A DNA stretch of 7,058 nt from Planctomycetota bacterium (GTDB taxonomy: Bacteria; Planctomycetota; Brocadiia; JAJRTI01): contig JAJRTI010000098.1 in the NCBI GenBank assembly GCA_024278415.1, positions 1-7,058 on the forward strand. Direction: 5' to 3'. This document shows, in pieces, positions 1 through 5,715 of the stretch. Position numbers and translations under genes: made by a program. The notes beneath the pieces were generated by a model. It did no database searches. It saw only the letters and a program-made list of their open reading frames with translations, and was not told where the DNA came from. Every line of letters begins with the position of its first letter. Within the stretch, counting starts at the first letter, position 1.

Positions 1-36
1 AAGGGGGGAGAGAATTCGAGAGATCATCGCCCACCA

Positions 37-130
37 CCCAGGGTAGCGGACTGCGTCCGCAACCCTGGGCTAGAAGACAGAAGCCCGTTGGGCTTCGGGA
101 TTGCGCTTCCGTTGGTTGAAGCGTAATCCC
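37..130. repeat. Three consecutive hairpins; structured intergenic repeat element
   Basis: Three inverted repeats follow one another with gaps of 10 nt and 0 nt. The first has 15-nt arms at 37-51 and 55-69 with one mismatch and a 3-nt loop. The second has perfect 7-nt arms (GAAGCCC/GGGCTTC) at 80-86 and 90-96 with a 3-nt loop. The third has 13-nt arms at 97-109 and 118-130 with one G-T pair and an 8-nt loop. No T-tract follows any stem on either strand, so a plain Rho-independent terminator is unlikely. The layout resembles REP-like or MITE-like intergenic repeats common in large-genome environmental bacteria. The element may extend to about 190, where a disrupted gene stump ends. That it is repeated elsewhere in the genome is inferred and cannot be seen here. 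Confidence 0.6.
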
Positions 131-181
131 GCAAAGGGCGTCATGTCCAAAGCCCGGCGATTGTGGCACTTGGCTGAAATG

Positions 182-241
182 TTACACGGTCGCCAACGTG
201 CGGAGGGCGCGTTGCCATTCGGCTACGGCGAACTCCTTCAT
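182..241 (-). pseudogene. Truncated 5' stump of a probable HEPN-domain gene (MNT partner)
   Basis: The ATG at 241 overlaps the TGA of the upstream nucleotidyltransferase gene as ATGA (238-241). A GGAAGG-type ribosome binding site lies about 8 nt upstream. The reading frame gives [19 protein letters not shown] and then TAA at 182-184. A short helical start with a W-x-R-A-L-R-x-L pattern is what HEPN (UPF0332-like) proteins show at their N-terminus, and such genes usually follow an MNT gene with this kind of overlap. A normal HEPN protein has about 110-140 residues, with an Arg-x4-6-His active site that is absent here. The DNA after the stop runs straight towards the three-hairpin element, so the rest of the gene seems to have been lost or displaced. 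The HEPN assignment rests on 19 residues plus context and is tentative. Confidence 0.45.
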
Positions 242-597
242 ACCGCAATTCCTTCCCGGCGTGCGTTGCGATACAACGGGCAATCGACCTCCTCGTATTC
301 AACCGCGGGCACCGGTTTGGCGCTGATTCGACGGCCGATCTGAAGCGACAATGGATAGATCGCGGCAAGATTGGTCTCCAGGTCCTCTCCGTAATCCACT
401 GGCTCCTCGAGCAACACGAGCAGATCAATGTCGCTGTCTGGCGTGGCATCTCCCCGTGCTTCGGAACCGTATAGGACCAACCCGCGGAGCCGATGACCAT
501 GGGCGCGAACGAGGCGCGCCCGGATGTCTTGCAGCAAGCGCTCTTGAGTCATCGGCAAGCCTTTCACAAGTTCCTTCCCCTGGAAGGAAAAAGCCAC
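238..597 (-). CDS. Minimal nucleotidyltransferase (MNT), MntA-like antitoxin family
   Basis: This is a 119-residue single-domain protein of the DNA polymerase beta-like nucleotidyltransferase superfamily. The signature G44-S45-x10-D56-x-D58 is complete ([19 protein letters not shown]), with the two metal-binding aspartates in place. In the family, MNT proteins paired with HEPN toxins neutralise them, in characterised cases by adding AMP to a tyrosine near the HEPN active site. A start at GTG 597 is chosen because AAGGAG (605-610, minus strand) sits exactly 7 nt upstream. An internal ATG at 552 (MTQERLL) is an alternative, with weaker AAAGG 7 nt upstream, and would give 104 residues. The gene is divergent from the moxR operon. 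The following HEPN-like gene is a 19-codon stump, so this may now be an orphan antitoxin. The substrate cannot be read from the sequence. Confidence 0.88.
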   Translation of the reverse strand: MAFSFQGKELVKGLPMTQERLLQDIRARLVRAHGHRLRGLVLYGSEARGDATPDSDIDLLVLLEEPVDYGEDLETNLAAIYPLSLQIGRRISAKPVPAVEYEEVDCPLYRNARREGIAV

Positions 598-604
598 GCG
601 AGGA

Positions 605-610
605 CTCCTT
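605..610 (-). promoter_or_regulatory. Ribosome binding site deciding the GTG start of the MNT gene
   Basis: AAGGAG on the minus strand with a 7-nt spacer to GTG at 597. This is a near-perfect Shine-Dalgarno sequence and is the reason for preferring the longer form of the nucleotidyltransferase. Confidence 0.7.
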
Positions 611-626
611 CCTACCCGCTGCGTCG

Positions 627-655
627 ATTGTCGCGGCGAAGCGTCTCGGAGTCAA
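627..655 (-). promoter_or_regulatory. Candidate sigma-70-type promoter for the MNT gene
   Basis: On the minus strand, TTGACT (650-655; 5 of 6 matches to the -35 consensus) is followed after exactly 17 nt by GACAAT (627-632; 4 of 6 matches to the -10 consensus). Transcription would start near 620, leaving a short leader of about 20 nt that contains the AAGGAG site. The position and spacing fit well, but this is a consensus match only. Confidence 0.45.
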
Positions 656-695
656 GGATCACCGCTTCCCGCTCTCGCAGTCCAGGCAACCCCGC

Positions 696-724
696 TTGCC
701 AACGCGGCCCTATTCTGCTCTACT
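696..724 (+). promoter_or_regulatory. Weak candidate promoter for the moxR operon
   Basis: TTGCCA (696-701) and TCTACT (719-724) are separated by 17 nt, with 5 of 6 and 4 of 6 consensus matches respectively. Transcription would start near 731, just before the heptamer repeats and about 45 nt before the moxR ATG. In GC-rich DNA such matches arise by chance, so this is only the best candidate in the divergent gap 598-776. I see nothing else in that gap apart from the MNT promoter and the heptamers. Confidence 0.2.
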
Positions 725-736
725 GCCAGAATCTGC

Positions 737-771
737 CCGTCAACCATCAACCATTTCCCATCGACCATCTC
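737..771 (+). repeat. Five degenerate 7-bp tandem repeats in the moxR leader
   Basis: The stretch divides without gaps into CCGTCAA, CCATCAA, CCATTTC, CCATCGA and CCATCTC, each beginning CCRT. It ends 5 nt before the moxR ATG. It resembles short tandemly repeated heptanucleotides found in intergenic DNA of several large-genome bacterial groups. No function can be assigned; it occupies the place where a Shine-Dalgarno sequence would be expected and none is seen. Confidence 0.55.
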
Positions 772-776
772 CGCCA

Positions 777-1433
777 ATGCCAACTGATTCTGACTTACAG
801 GGCGTCGAGGAACTCGCTCGTGCGCGTGACAGCCTGCGCGCGGAAATCGGAAAGGTCATCGTCGGCCAAGAGGAGGTCATCGACCGCTTGCTCGTCGCGC
901 TCTTCTGCCGCGGCCATTGTCTCTTCGTCGGCGTGCCTGGACTGGCGAAGACGCTCCTCGTATCTACCCTCGCCCGCGTGCTCAATCTGAACTTCAATCG
1001 CATCCAGTTCACGCCCGACCTCATGCCGGCCGACATCACCGGCACAGACATCCTCGAGCAAGACCAAGCGAGCGGGCAACGGTCCTTCAAGTTCATCAAG
1101 GGCCCCATCTTCGCCAACATCCTCCTCGCCGACGAGATCAACCGCACCCCCCCCAAGACGCAAGCCGCTTTGCTCCAGGCCATGCAGGAATACAAGGTCT
1201 CCGCCGGCGGCACGACGTACCCGCTGGACCTGCCCTTCCTCGTGTTCGCCACGCAGAATCCCATCGAGCAGGAGGGCACGTATCCCTTGCCCGAAGCGCA
1301 ACTCGACCGATTCATGTGCCAGATCGACGTGGACTACCCCAGCGAAGACGAGGAAGTGAAAATCGTCAAGACGACTACGTCCGGGTATGAGCCGCAGGTC
1401 GAACAACACCTGAGCCCGGAGCGCATTGTCTAG
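777..1433 (+). CDS. MoxR-family AAA+ ATPase, N-terminal ATPase core (ORF ended by in-frame TAG)
   Basis: This is the first 218 codons of a MoxR-type ATPase. Visible motifs are the Walker A GVPGLAKT (52-59), Walker B LLADE (116-120) followed by INR, sensor 1 ATQNP (158-162) and the EAQLDRF arginine motif (173-179). Proteins of this family are ring-forming chaperone-like ATPases, usually encoded beside DUF58 and VWA genes and thought to remodel or activate VWA proteins or metal-centre enzymes. The ATG at 777 is chosen because homologous sequence begins within a few residues of it. An upstream in-frame extension to 351 lies opposite the MNT gene and looks non-coding. There is no clear Shine-Dalgarno sequence. 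The frame ends at TAG 1431-1433, but the same frame continues at once with the lid domain. Full length would be 336 codons, normal for the family. Confidence 0.9.
   Translation: MPTDSDLQGVEELARARDSLRAEIGKVIVGQEEVIDRLLVALFCRGHCLFVGVPGLAKTLLVSTLARVLNLNFNRIQFTPDLMPADITGTDILEQDQASGQRSFKFIKGPIFANILLADEINRTPPKTQAALLQAMQEYKVSAGGTTYPLDLPFLVFATQNPIEQEGTYPLPEAQLDRFMCQIDVDYPSEDEEVKIVKTTTSGYEPQVEQHLSPERIV
1431..1433 (+). other. In-frame amber codon inside the MoxR gene
   Basis: TAG is codon 219 of a frame that is otherwise continuous from 777 to 1787. Relatives usually carry an ordinary residue here, just before the LQELVRR helix. CAG, AAG or GAG would each need a single substitution to become TAG. The next codon is TTG (1434), a possible but poor re-initiation site without a ribosome binding site. 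Sequencing error, recent nonsense mutation, readthrough and a true split gene all remain possible. Confidence 0.85.
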
Positions 1434-1787
1434 TTGCAGGAGCTGGTGCGGCGCATCCCCGTCTCCGACCACGTTGTGCGATACGCGGTGCGGCTCGTGC
1501 GCGCGACGCGGCCTCATACCCCGGCCGCGCCGGACTTCGTGAACCAGTGGGTGAGTTGGGGCGCCGGGCCCCGCGGGTGCCAGTATCTCATACTCGGAGC
1601 GAAGGCGTCAGCCGTGCTCGACGGCCGGCTCGCGCCCTCCTGCGACGACGTCCGCGCCCTGGTCAAGCCCATTCTCCAGCACCGCGTCATCACCAACTTC
1701 CACGCGGAAGCCGAAGGGATCGATTCGCTTCGCATCATCGAACAGGTGATTCAAGCGGTTCCCGCTGATGCGCGAAGTGAAAATTGA
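1434..1787 (+). CDS. MoxR-family AAA+ ATPase, C-terminal lid domain (after the TAG)
   Basis: These are the remaining 117 codons of the MoxR protein, in the same frame as the ATPase core. They start LQELVRRIPVSDHVVRYAV and contain the sensor-2 region GAGPRGCQYLILGAKASA, with the arginine expected to touch ATP. The section ends with the lid helices (ALVKPILQHR...IEQVI). No frameshift or further stop is seen, so the part after the TAG has not visibly decayed. Alone it could not bind or hydrolyse ATP, since both Walker motifs lie before the stop. It should be read as part of the same gene unless re-initiation at TTG 1434 is shown. Its last three codons and stop (AGT GAA AAT TGA) fall in the heptamer array, so the native C-terminus appears to have been replaced by repeat-derived sequence. 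Confidence 0.85.
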   Translation: MQELVRRIPVSDHVVRYAVRLVRATRPHTPAAPDFVNQWVSWGAGPRGCQYLILGAKASAVLDGRLAPSCDDVRALVKPILQHRVITNFHAEAEGIDSLRIIEQVIQAVPADARSEN

Positions 1788-1882
1788 AGATTGAGAATTG
1801 AAGATTGAAAACTGGCGGACGCGCGTCGCACGCACCTGCACAATTTACAATCTCCAACCCTCAATCTTCAATCTTCAATCCT
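1776..1882. repeat. Inverted arrays of 7-bp repeats between moxR and the DUF58 gene
   Basis: The left array (1776-1810) has five units: AGTGAAA, ATTGAAG, ATTGAGA, ATTGAAG, ATTGAAA. The right array (1841-1882) has six units: CAATTTA, CAATCTC, CAACCCT, CAATCTT, CAATCTT, CAATCCT. The two are inverted copies of one motif (AAGATTG/CAATCTT). The 12-mer ATTGAAGATTGA at 1783-1794 and 1797-1808 matches perfectly, as reverse complement, 1861-1872 and 1868-1879. A 30-bp GC-rich centre (1811-1840) contains the palindrome GACGCGCGTC (1818-1827). The RNA could fold into a long stem-loop with several alternative registers. The A/T-rich purine and pyrimidine arms contrast sharply with the surrounding coding DNA. 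Confidence 0.75.
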
Positions 1883-1892
1883 CCCCCCCAGC

Positions 1893-2849
1893 ATGCCATC
1901 CTCTCCTGCCATGCCATCCCTTGAGCCCCGCCGCGCCGCGGTGCTCGATCCGCTGACCGTCGCGAGCATCGAGAACATGGCCGTGCGCGCGCGGTACGTG
2001 GTCGAGGGCACCCTCACCGGCCTGCACAAAAGCCCCCACATGGGCTCCAGCGTCGAGTTCGTCGAGCACAAGGAGTATTCGCCAGGGGACGAACTGAAAC
2101 ACATCGACTGGAAAGTGCTGGGCCGGTCGGACAAGCTCTACGTGAAGCAGTTCGAAGACGAAACGAACATGCGCGCGTACATCCTCGTGGATACGTCCGC
2201 GTCGATGGGCTACGCGTCGGAGGGGGTGACGAAGCTCCAGTACGCGGTCTCGGCCGCGGCCGCGCTCGCGTACCTCATGCTCCAGCAAACGGACTCGGTG
2301 GGGCTCGCGCTGTTCCGCGAACAGGCCCGGCCGTACATCCCGCCGCTCGCGAAGTCGGCGCACCTGCCGGTGATCCTCGACGCTCTGGACGCGGCCAAGC
2401 CCGAAGGCCGGGCCGACCTCGCCCGCGTGCTCGACGAACTGTCGGATCGCATCAAACGCCGCGGCCTGGTCATCATCTTCTCCGACCTGCTCGACGACCC
2501 GGCGCCCATCCTGCGAGCGCTCAAGCTCTTCCGGCATCGCCGGCACGAGATCATCCTCTTCCAAGTGCTCGACCCGTGGGAGATTGACTTCCCTTTCGAG
2601 AAGACCACCCTCTTCGTGTCCATGGAAGACGACCGCCGCGTCGTCTCCGACCCCAAAGCCATCGCCAAGCACTACCGCCTCGAGCTGCGGCAGTTGCTGG
2701 AGACGTACCGCGTCGAGTGCCTGGCGAACCAGATCGACTACTTGCTCTTCAACACCGGCGAACCGTTGAACCGGGTGCTGACTCAGTACTTGGCCACTCG
2801 TGAGCAAGTGACATGTTCGGCCTATCGATTGCCAACCCCCTCGTCCTGA
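1893..2849 (+). CDS. DUF58 domain protein with VWA-like fold
   Basis: This 318-residue protein carries the DUF58 signature almost in full: SVEFVEHKEYSPGDELKHID (about 53-72) followed by WKVLGRSDKLYVKQFEDETN (73-92). A MIDAS motif of the D-x-S-x-S type follows at D100-T-S102-A-S104, placing it in the von Willebrand A superfamily. No membrane segment is evident, so it is probably cytoplasmic. It lies in the usual order after a MoxR ATPase and before a BatA-like membrane protein, and in such operons DUF58 proteins are regarded as partners of the ATPase; the exact task is unknown. The start may be ATG 1893 or ATG 1911, as the two lie in a direct repeat (ATGCCATCC) and neither has a Shine-Dalgarno sequence. 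The C-terminus runs 37 nt into the next gene. Confidence 0.92.
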   Translation: MPSSPAMPSLEPRRAAVLDPLTVASIENMAVRARYVVEGTLTGLHKSPHMGSSVEFVEHKEYSPGDELKHIDWKVLGRSDKLYVKQFEDETNMRAYILVDTSASMGYASEGVTKLQYAVSAAAALAYLMLQQTDSVGLALFREQARPYIPPLAKSAHLPVILDALDAAKPEGRADLARVLDELSDRIKRRGLVIIFSDLLDDPAPILRALKLFRHRRHEIILFQVLDPWEIDFPFEKTTLFVSMEDDRRVVSDPKAIAKHYRLELRQLLETYRVECLANQIDYLLFNTGEPLNRVLTQYLATREQVTCSAYRLPTPSS

Positions 2850-4918
2850 TCGTGGGCGTCGCGGGCGCGGCGATCCCGATCATCATCCACTTGATCCACC
2901 GCCACCGCGCGGACGTGCATCGCTTCGCGGCCATCGACCTGGTGCTGCGCACGCAGAAGCGCCTCGCGACGCGGCTCAAGCTCCATCAGCTTCTGCTCCT
3001 CCTCCTGCGCATGGCCGCGATCGCGTGCATCGCATTCGGCCTGGCGCGGCCGTTCCTGGCCAAGCGCGCGCCGGCCCAAGGGAGCCGCGTGCCGACGAGC
3101 ACGGTGATCGTCATCGACGATTCGCTGAGCATGCAACAACGGTCGGGCGCCGGCCCCGCGTTCGACCGGGCCCTGCGGGTCGCCAAGGGCATTGTGGCCG
3201 AGATGTCCGTGCGGGACAGCGCGGCGGTCCTCACCACCAGCGAAGGCCGTGCGCCGGCCCGCGGGGAGCTATCGTTCGACAAGCGCGCGTTGCTGGCGCA
3301 ATTGAGCCGCGTGAAGCCTGGGTTCGGAAGCGTTGGCCCAGAGGCCGCGCTGGCCGCGGCCTGCGCGGCGCTCTCGGAGTCCCGACTCCCGCGCAAGCGT
3401 ATCGTGCTCCTCCACGACATGGCGCGGTCCGCGTGGCCGGCCGCGGGCCTGGCCGCGCTCAAGGCGCAGATGGTGAAGGCGGGCGCGGTGCTCGAAGTCG
3501 TGAACGCGGCGCTGGACGAGGCGCCGGACAACGCGGCCGTGCTCGGCGTGGAGATCAAGCGTTCCGCGGCCCACCGGCGGGACGTGCTGATCGCGGTGCG
3601 CGTCCAGCCCGGCCGGGAGCGCACGCGGGTGCGCGTGGTGTTTGGCGACGCGGTGGCCGCGGAGGGCTTTGCGGAGCCGGCCCGCGACGCGGTCGCGAAG
3701 CAGTTCCGCGTGTCGGTGCAGCCGGGCTGGCCCAACGTCGGTCGCGTGCGGCTGCCGGACGACGCGCTGGCCGCGGACAACACGCGGTACTTCGACGTCG
3801 GCTTCAGCCGCCGCGTGCAGGCGCTGCTGATCGATGGCGAACCGGCGACCGCGGCGTACGGCAGCGAGACGTTCTTCTTGGAGCGCGCGCTGTCGCCGAG
3901 CCGGGATGCCGACTCGCTCGTGCAGGCGCGCGTCGCGCCGGCAAGCGCGCTGGCGAGGCTGGATCTGTCGGCATTCGACTGGTTGACCATCTGCAACGTG
4001 GGCGACTGGCCGGCCCAAGCCGCGGCCGCGGTCCGGGCGTACGTGGAGCAGGGAGGCCGCGTGTTCGTGACGCTGGGAGAACGTTCGACCGGCGATGCGC
4101 TTGAGGCCGCGCTGCGGGGGCTTCTGCCCTGCGGCCTGCGCCCGGCCAAGTCCTTCGAGGCCCGGCCGCTTCGGCTCGACCTCGACGCGCTCGACCACCC
4201 CGTCGCCGCGGCCGCGCTCGGGCAGAAGCAGAGCGACGCGGCCGAGGTGCGCTTCACGAGGATCGTTCCGAGCGATGGCCGTGTGGCGCCGGGCACGGAG
4301 GTCGTGCTACGCTACAGCAACGGCCTGCCGGCGCTCCTGCTGCGTCGGCAGGGCAAAGGCGCGGTCGCGCTGCTGACCACGAGCGTGGACCGCGACTGGA
4401 CGAACCTGCCCATCCGCACCGTCTTCGTGCCGCTCATGCAAGAGCTGGTGCGGTACATGACCGACCGATCCGACCGCGGCGACGCGGGCGATACGCTCGT
4501 CGGCGAGCCGCGTCGCCTACGCCTTCCTAAGCGCATCGCGCAGGCGACGGTCGTCGGCCCGGACGGCGAGGTCGAGCCGCTCACGCTCACGGACGCGGCC
4601 TGGCACAACACGGCCGCCGCGCGGCGAACGCCGTTGCCCGGCGTTTACACCGTGAAGGCGGCCGCGCCGGGCGACGCGCTTGCCGACGCGGAGACGGTCG
4701 CCACGTTCGTGGTGAACGTGGACCCCAAGGAGAGCGATTTGGCGCGGCTGAAGCCGAAGGCACTCGAACAGGCGCTGGGCATGGGCATGGTCGCGTTCGC
4801 ATCCGTTGGCGACGATGGCTCGCCCGCGCCGGCGCACCGCGCGGAGGTGAGCTTCGCATTCCTGCTTGCGGCGTTGGCCGTGCTCATGGTGGAGGCGCTC
4901 GTTGCGATACGTGAGTAG
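2813..4918 (+). CDS. BatA-like membrane protein with VWA domain and GATase-like region
   Basis: This is a 701-residue membrane protein. It begins with the BatA N-terminal domain: a hydrophobic helix at about 9-28 (PLVLIVGVAGAAIPIIIHLI) followed by HRHRADVHRFAAIDLVLRTQ, and a second helix at about 58-78. A VWA domain follows with a MIDAS motif D102-D-S104-L-S106. A middle region (about 333-430, around RRVQALLIDGEP and YVEQGGRVFVTLGE) resembles the glutamine amidotransferase-like fold seen in large BatA/DUF4159 proteins. A final helix is at about 680-699. The bulk between the second and last helices should lie outside the cytoplasm. The start ATG 2813 is fixed by the typical MFGLSxxNP opening and gives a 37-nt overlap with the DUF58 gene. 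It is the probable membrane partner of the MoxR/DUF58 pair. The gene ends in a genuine TAG. Confidence 0.9.
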   Translation: MFGLSIANPLVLIVGVAGAAIPIIIHLIHRHRADVHRFAAIDLVLRTQKRLATRLKLHQLLLLLLRMAAIACIAFGLARPFLAKRAPAQGSRVPTSTVIVIDDSLSMQQRSGAGPAFDRALRVAKGIVAEMSVRDSAAVLTTSEGRAPARGELSFDKRALLAQLSRVKPGFGSVGPEAALAAACAALSESRLPRKRIVLLHDMARSAWPAAGLAALKAQMVKAGAVLEVVNAALDEAPDNAAVLGVEIKRSAAHRRDVLIAVRVQPGRERTRVRVVFGDAVAAEGFAEPARDAVAKQFRVSVQPGWPNVGRVRLPDDALAADNTRYFDVGFSRRVQALLIDGEPATAAYGSETFFLERALSPSRDADSLVQARVAPASALARLDLSAFDWLTICNVGDWPAQAAAAVRAYVEQGGRVFVTLGERSTGDALEAALRGLLPCGLRPAKSFEARPLRLDLDALDHPVAAAALGQKQSDAAEVRFTRIVPSDGRVAPGTEVVLRYSNGLPALLLRRQGKGAVALLTTSVDRDWTNLPIRTVFVPLMQELVRYMTDRSDRGDAGDTLVGEPRRLRLPKRIAQATVVGPDGEVEPLTLTDAAWHNTAAARRTPLPGVYTVKAAAPGDALADAETVATFVVNVDPKESDLARLKPKALEQALGMGMVAFASVGDDGSPAPAHRAEVSFAFLLAALAVLMVEALVAIRE
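4891..4895 (+). promoter_or_regulatory. Ribosome binding site deciding a TTG start
   Basis: GGAGG lies inside the last codons of the BatA-like gene and is followed after 6 nt by TTG 4902. It supports a non-ATG start and translational coupling of the DUF4159 gene to the gene before it. Confidence 0.6.
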
Positions 4919-5654
4919 CATTTTGATTGGTGTCGTGCTTGCCGCGCTGCCGCGCGTCGCGGAGGGCATTGGCAAGGACTCGTATGTCGTCCTGGCGCAA
5001 TTGAAGTACAAGGGCAACTGGGATGCGCGGCTGGATCCCGGGCGCCGGCTCATGTGGGAGATGGTGAAGCGCACAAGCGTGGAGGGCAAGTTTCAGACGA
5101 AGACGGTCGAGGCTGGTTCGCCGGACCTGTTCCACTACCCCTTGCTCTACGTGTGCGGCGACGCGGAGTTCCCGGCGTGGAGCGACGCGGACCGCAAGCG
5201 GCTGCGCAAGTATCTGGAGTTCGGCGGCCTCCTCGTCGCGGACGACTGCGTCGGCGTCGAGGGCTCGGGCTTCGACAAGAGCTTTCGCCGCGAGATGAAG
5301 GCCATCTTCCCTAAGCGCGAGCTGAAGAAGCTGCCCAAGGAGCACTCCGTCTTCCGCTCGTACTACCTCATCCACAACGTCGTCGGCCGGCTGGCGAACA
5401 AGCCGTACCTCGAAGGCATCGACGTGGGCGACCGCTCCGTGGTGATCTATTCGCGCAACGACTTGGCCGGCGCGTGGGCGTACGACGCGTTTGGCAACTG
5501 GGAGTTCGAAGTGTTCCCCGGCGGCGGCACGCAGCGCGAGTGGGCGATCCGCCTCGGCGTGAACATCGTCATGTACGCGCTCACTGTCAACTACAAGAAG
5601 GACCAAGTACACGTGCCGTTCATCCTCCGGCGCTGGCGCCAAGGACGGCAGTGA
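4902..5654 (+). CDS. DUF4159 domain protein, probably exported
   Basis: This protein has 250 residues from TTG 4902. That start is chosen because GGAGG (4891-4895) lies 6 nt upstream, whereas GTG 4911 is too far from it and the earlier TTG 4866 adds an arginine/tryptophan-rich tail translated inside the previous gene. An N-terminal hydrophobic segment (SSILIGVVLAALPRVAEG, about 5-22) looks like a signal peptide. The rest is a DUF4159 domain, including DSYVVLAQLKYKGNWD (26-41), PLLYVCGD (80-87) and YLEFGGLLVADDC (104-116). The domain has a GATase1-like fold of unknown function and in many bacteria is fused to BatA-type proteins; here it is separate and overlaps the BatA gene by 17 nt. It probably works with that protein at the envelope. 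It ends with TGA at 5652-5654. Confidence 0.88.
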   Translation: MRYVSSILIGVVLAALPRVAEGIGKDSYVVLAQLKYKGNWDARLDPGRRLMWEMVKRTSVEGKFQTKTVEAGSPDLFHYPLLYVCGDAEFPAWSDADRKRLRKYLEFGGLLVADDCVGVEGSGFDKSFRREMKAIFPKRELKKLPKEHSVFRSYYLIHNVVGRLANKPYLEGIDVGDRSVVIYSRNDLAGAWAYDAFGNWEFEVFPGGGTQREWAIRLGVNIVMYALTVNYKKDQVHVPFILRRWRQGRQ

Positions 5655-5659
5655 CAGAG

Positions 5660-5715
5660 ATGGATGATGGCGTCTGCGTCCGCCGCACGGCGGATTAATG
5701 CCCCCCATCATCCAT
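5660..5715. repeat. Nested hairpin between the DUF4159 and RNase Z genes
   Basis: Perfect 11-nt arms ATGGATGATGG (5660-5670) and CCATCATCCAT (5705-5715) enclose a second perfect hairpin, TCCGCC (5679-5684) and GGCGGA (5689-5694) with a GCAC loop. The outer right arm covers the first two bases of the ATG at 5714 predicted to start RNase Z. No T-tract follows, so it does not look like a terminator. A role in translational control, mRNA stability or as a small repeat is possible. The inner part shares CTGCGTCCGC with the first hairpin near position 51. Confidence 0.6.

Noticed and set aside
101..343. Plus-strand small ORF across the hairpins and the HEPN stump
   Set aside because: It has no family resemblance or ribosome binding site and runs antisense to the stump and the 3' part of the nucleotidyltransferase.
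737..771. Possible CRISPR array from the regular repeats here and at 1776-1882
   Set aside because: The period is 7 bp with no spacers and no cas genes nearby; these are short tandem repeats.
351..776. N-terminal extension of the MoxR frame, open from ATG 351
   Set aside because: It lies opposite the well-supported nucleotidyltransferase, has low-complexity composition without family resemblance, and MoxR homology begins right at 777.
1431..1433. Pyrrolysine insertion or genome-wide TAG recoding
   Set aside because: MoxR proteins do not use pyrrolysine, no supporting genes are in the window, and the BatA-like gene uses TAG as a normal stop at 4916-4918.
1875..2807. Minus-strand open frame of about 310 codons opposite the DUF58 gene
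   Set aside because: It has composition typical of an antisense shadow (repeated Val-Glu-His-Arg runs) and covers a strongly conserved gene on the other strand.
2986..4296. Long minus-strand open frame opposite the BatA-like gene
   Set aside because: It is rich in Ala, Arg and Ser with no recognisable domain. GC-rich codon usage on the plus strand commonly keeps the opposite frames open.
5660..5715. Rho-independent terminator ending the VWA operon
   Set aside because: The stems are good but no T-tract follows, and the next genes continue on the same strand with tight coupling.
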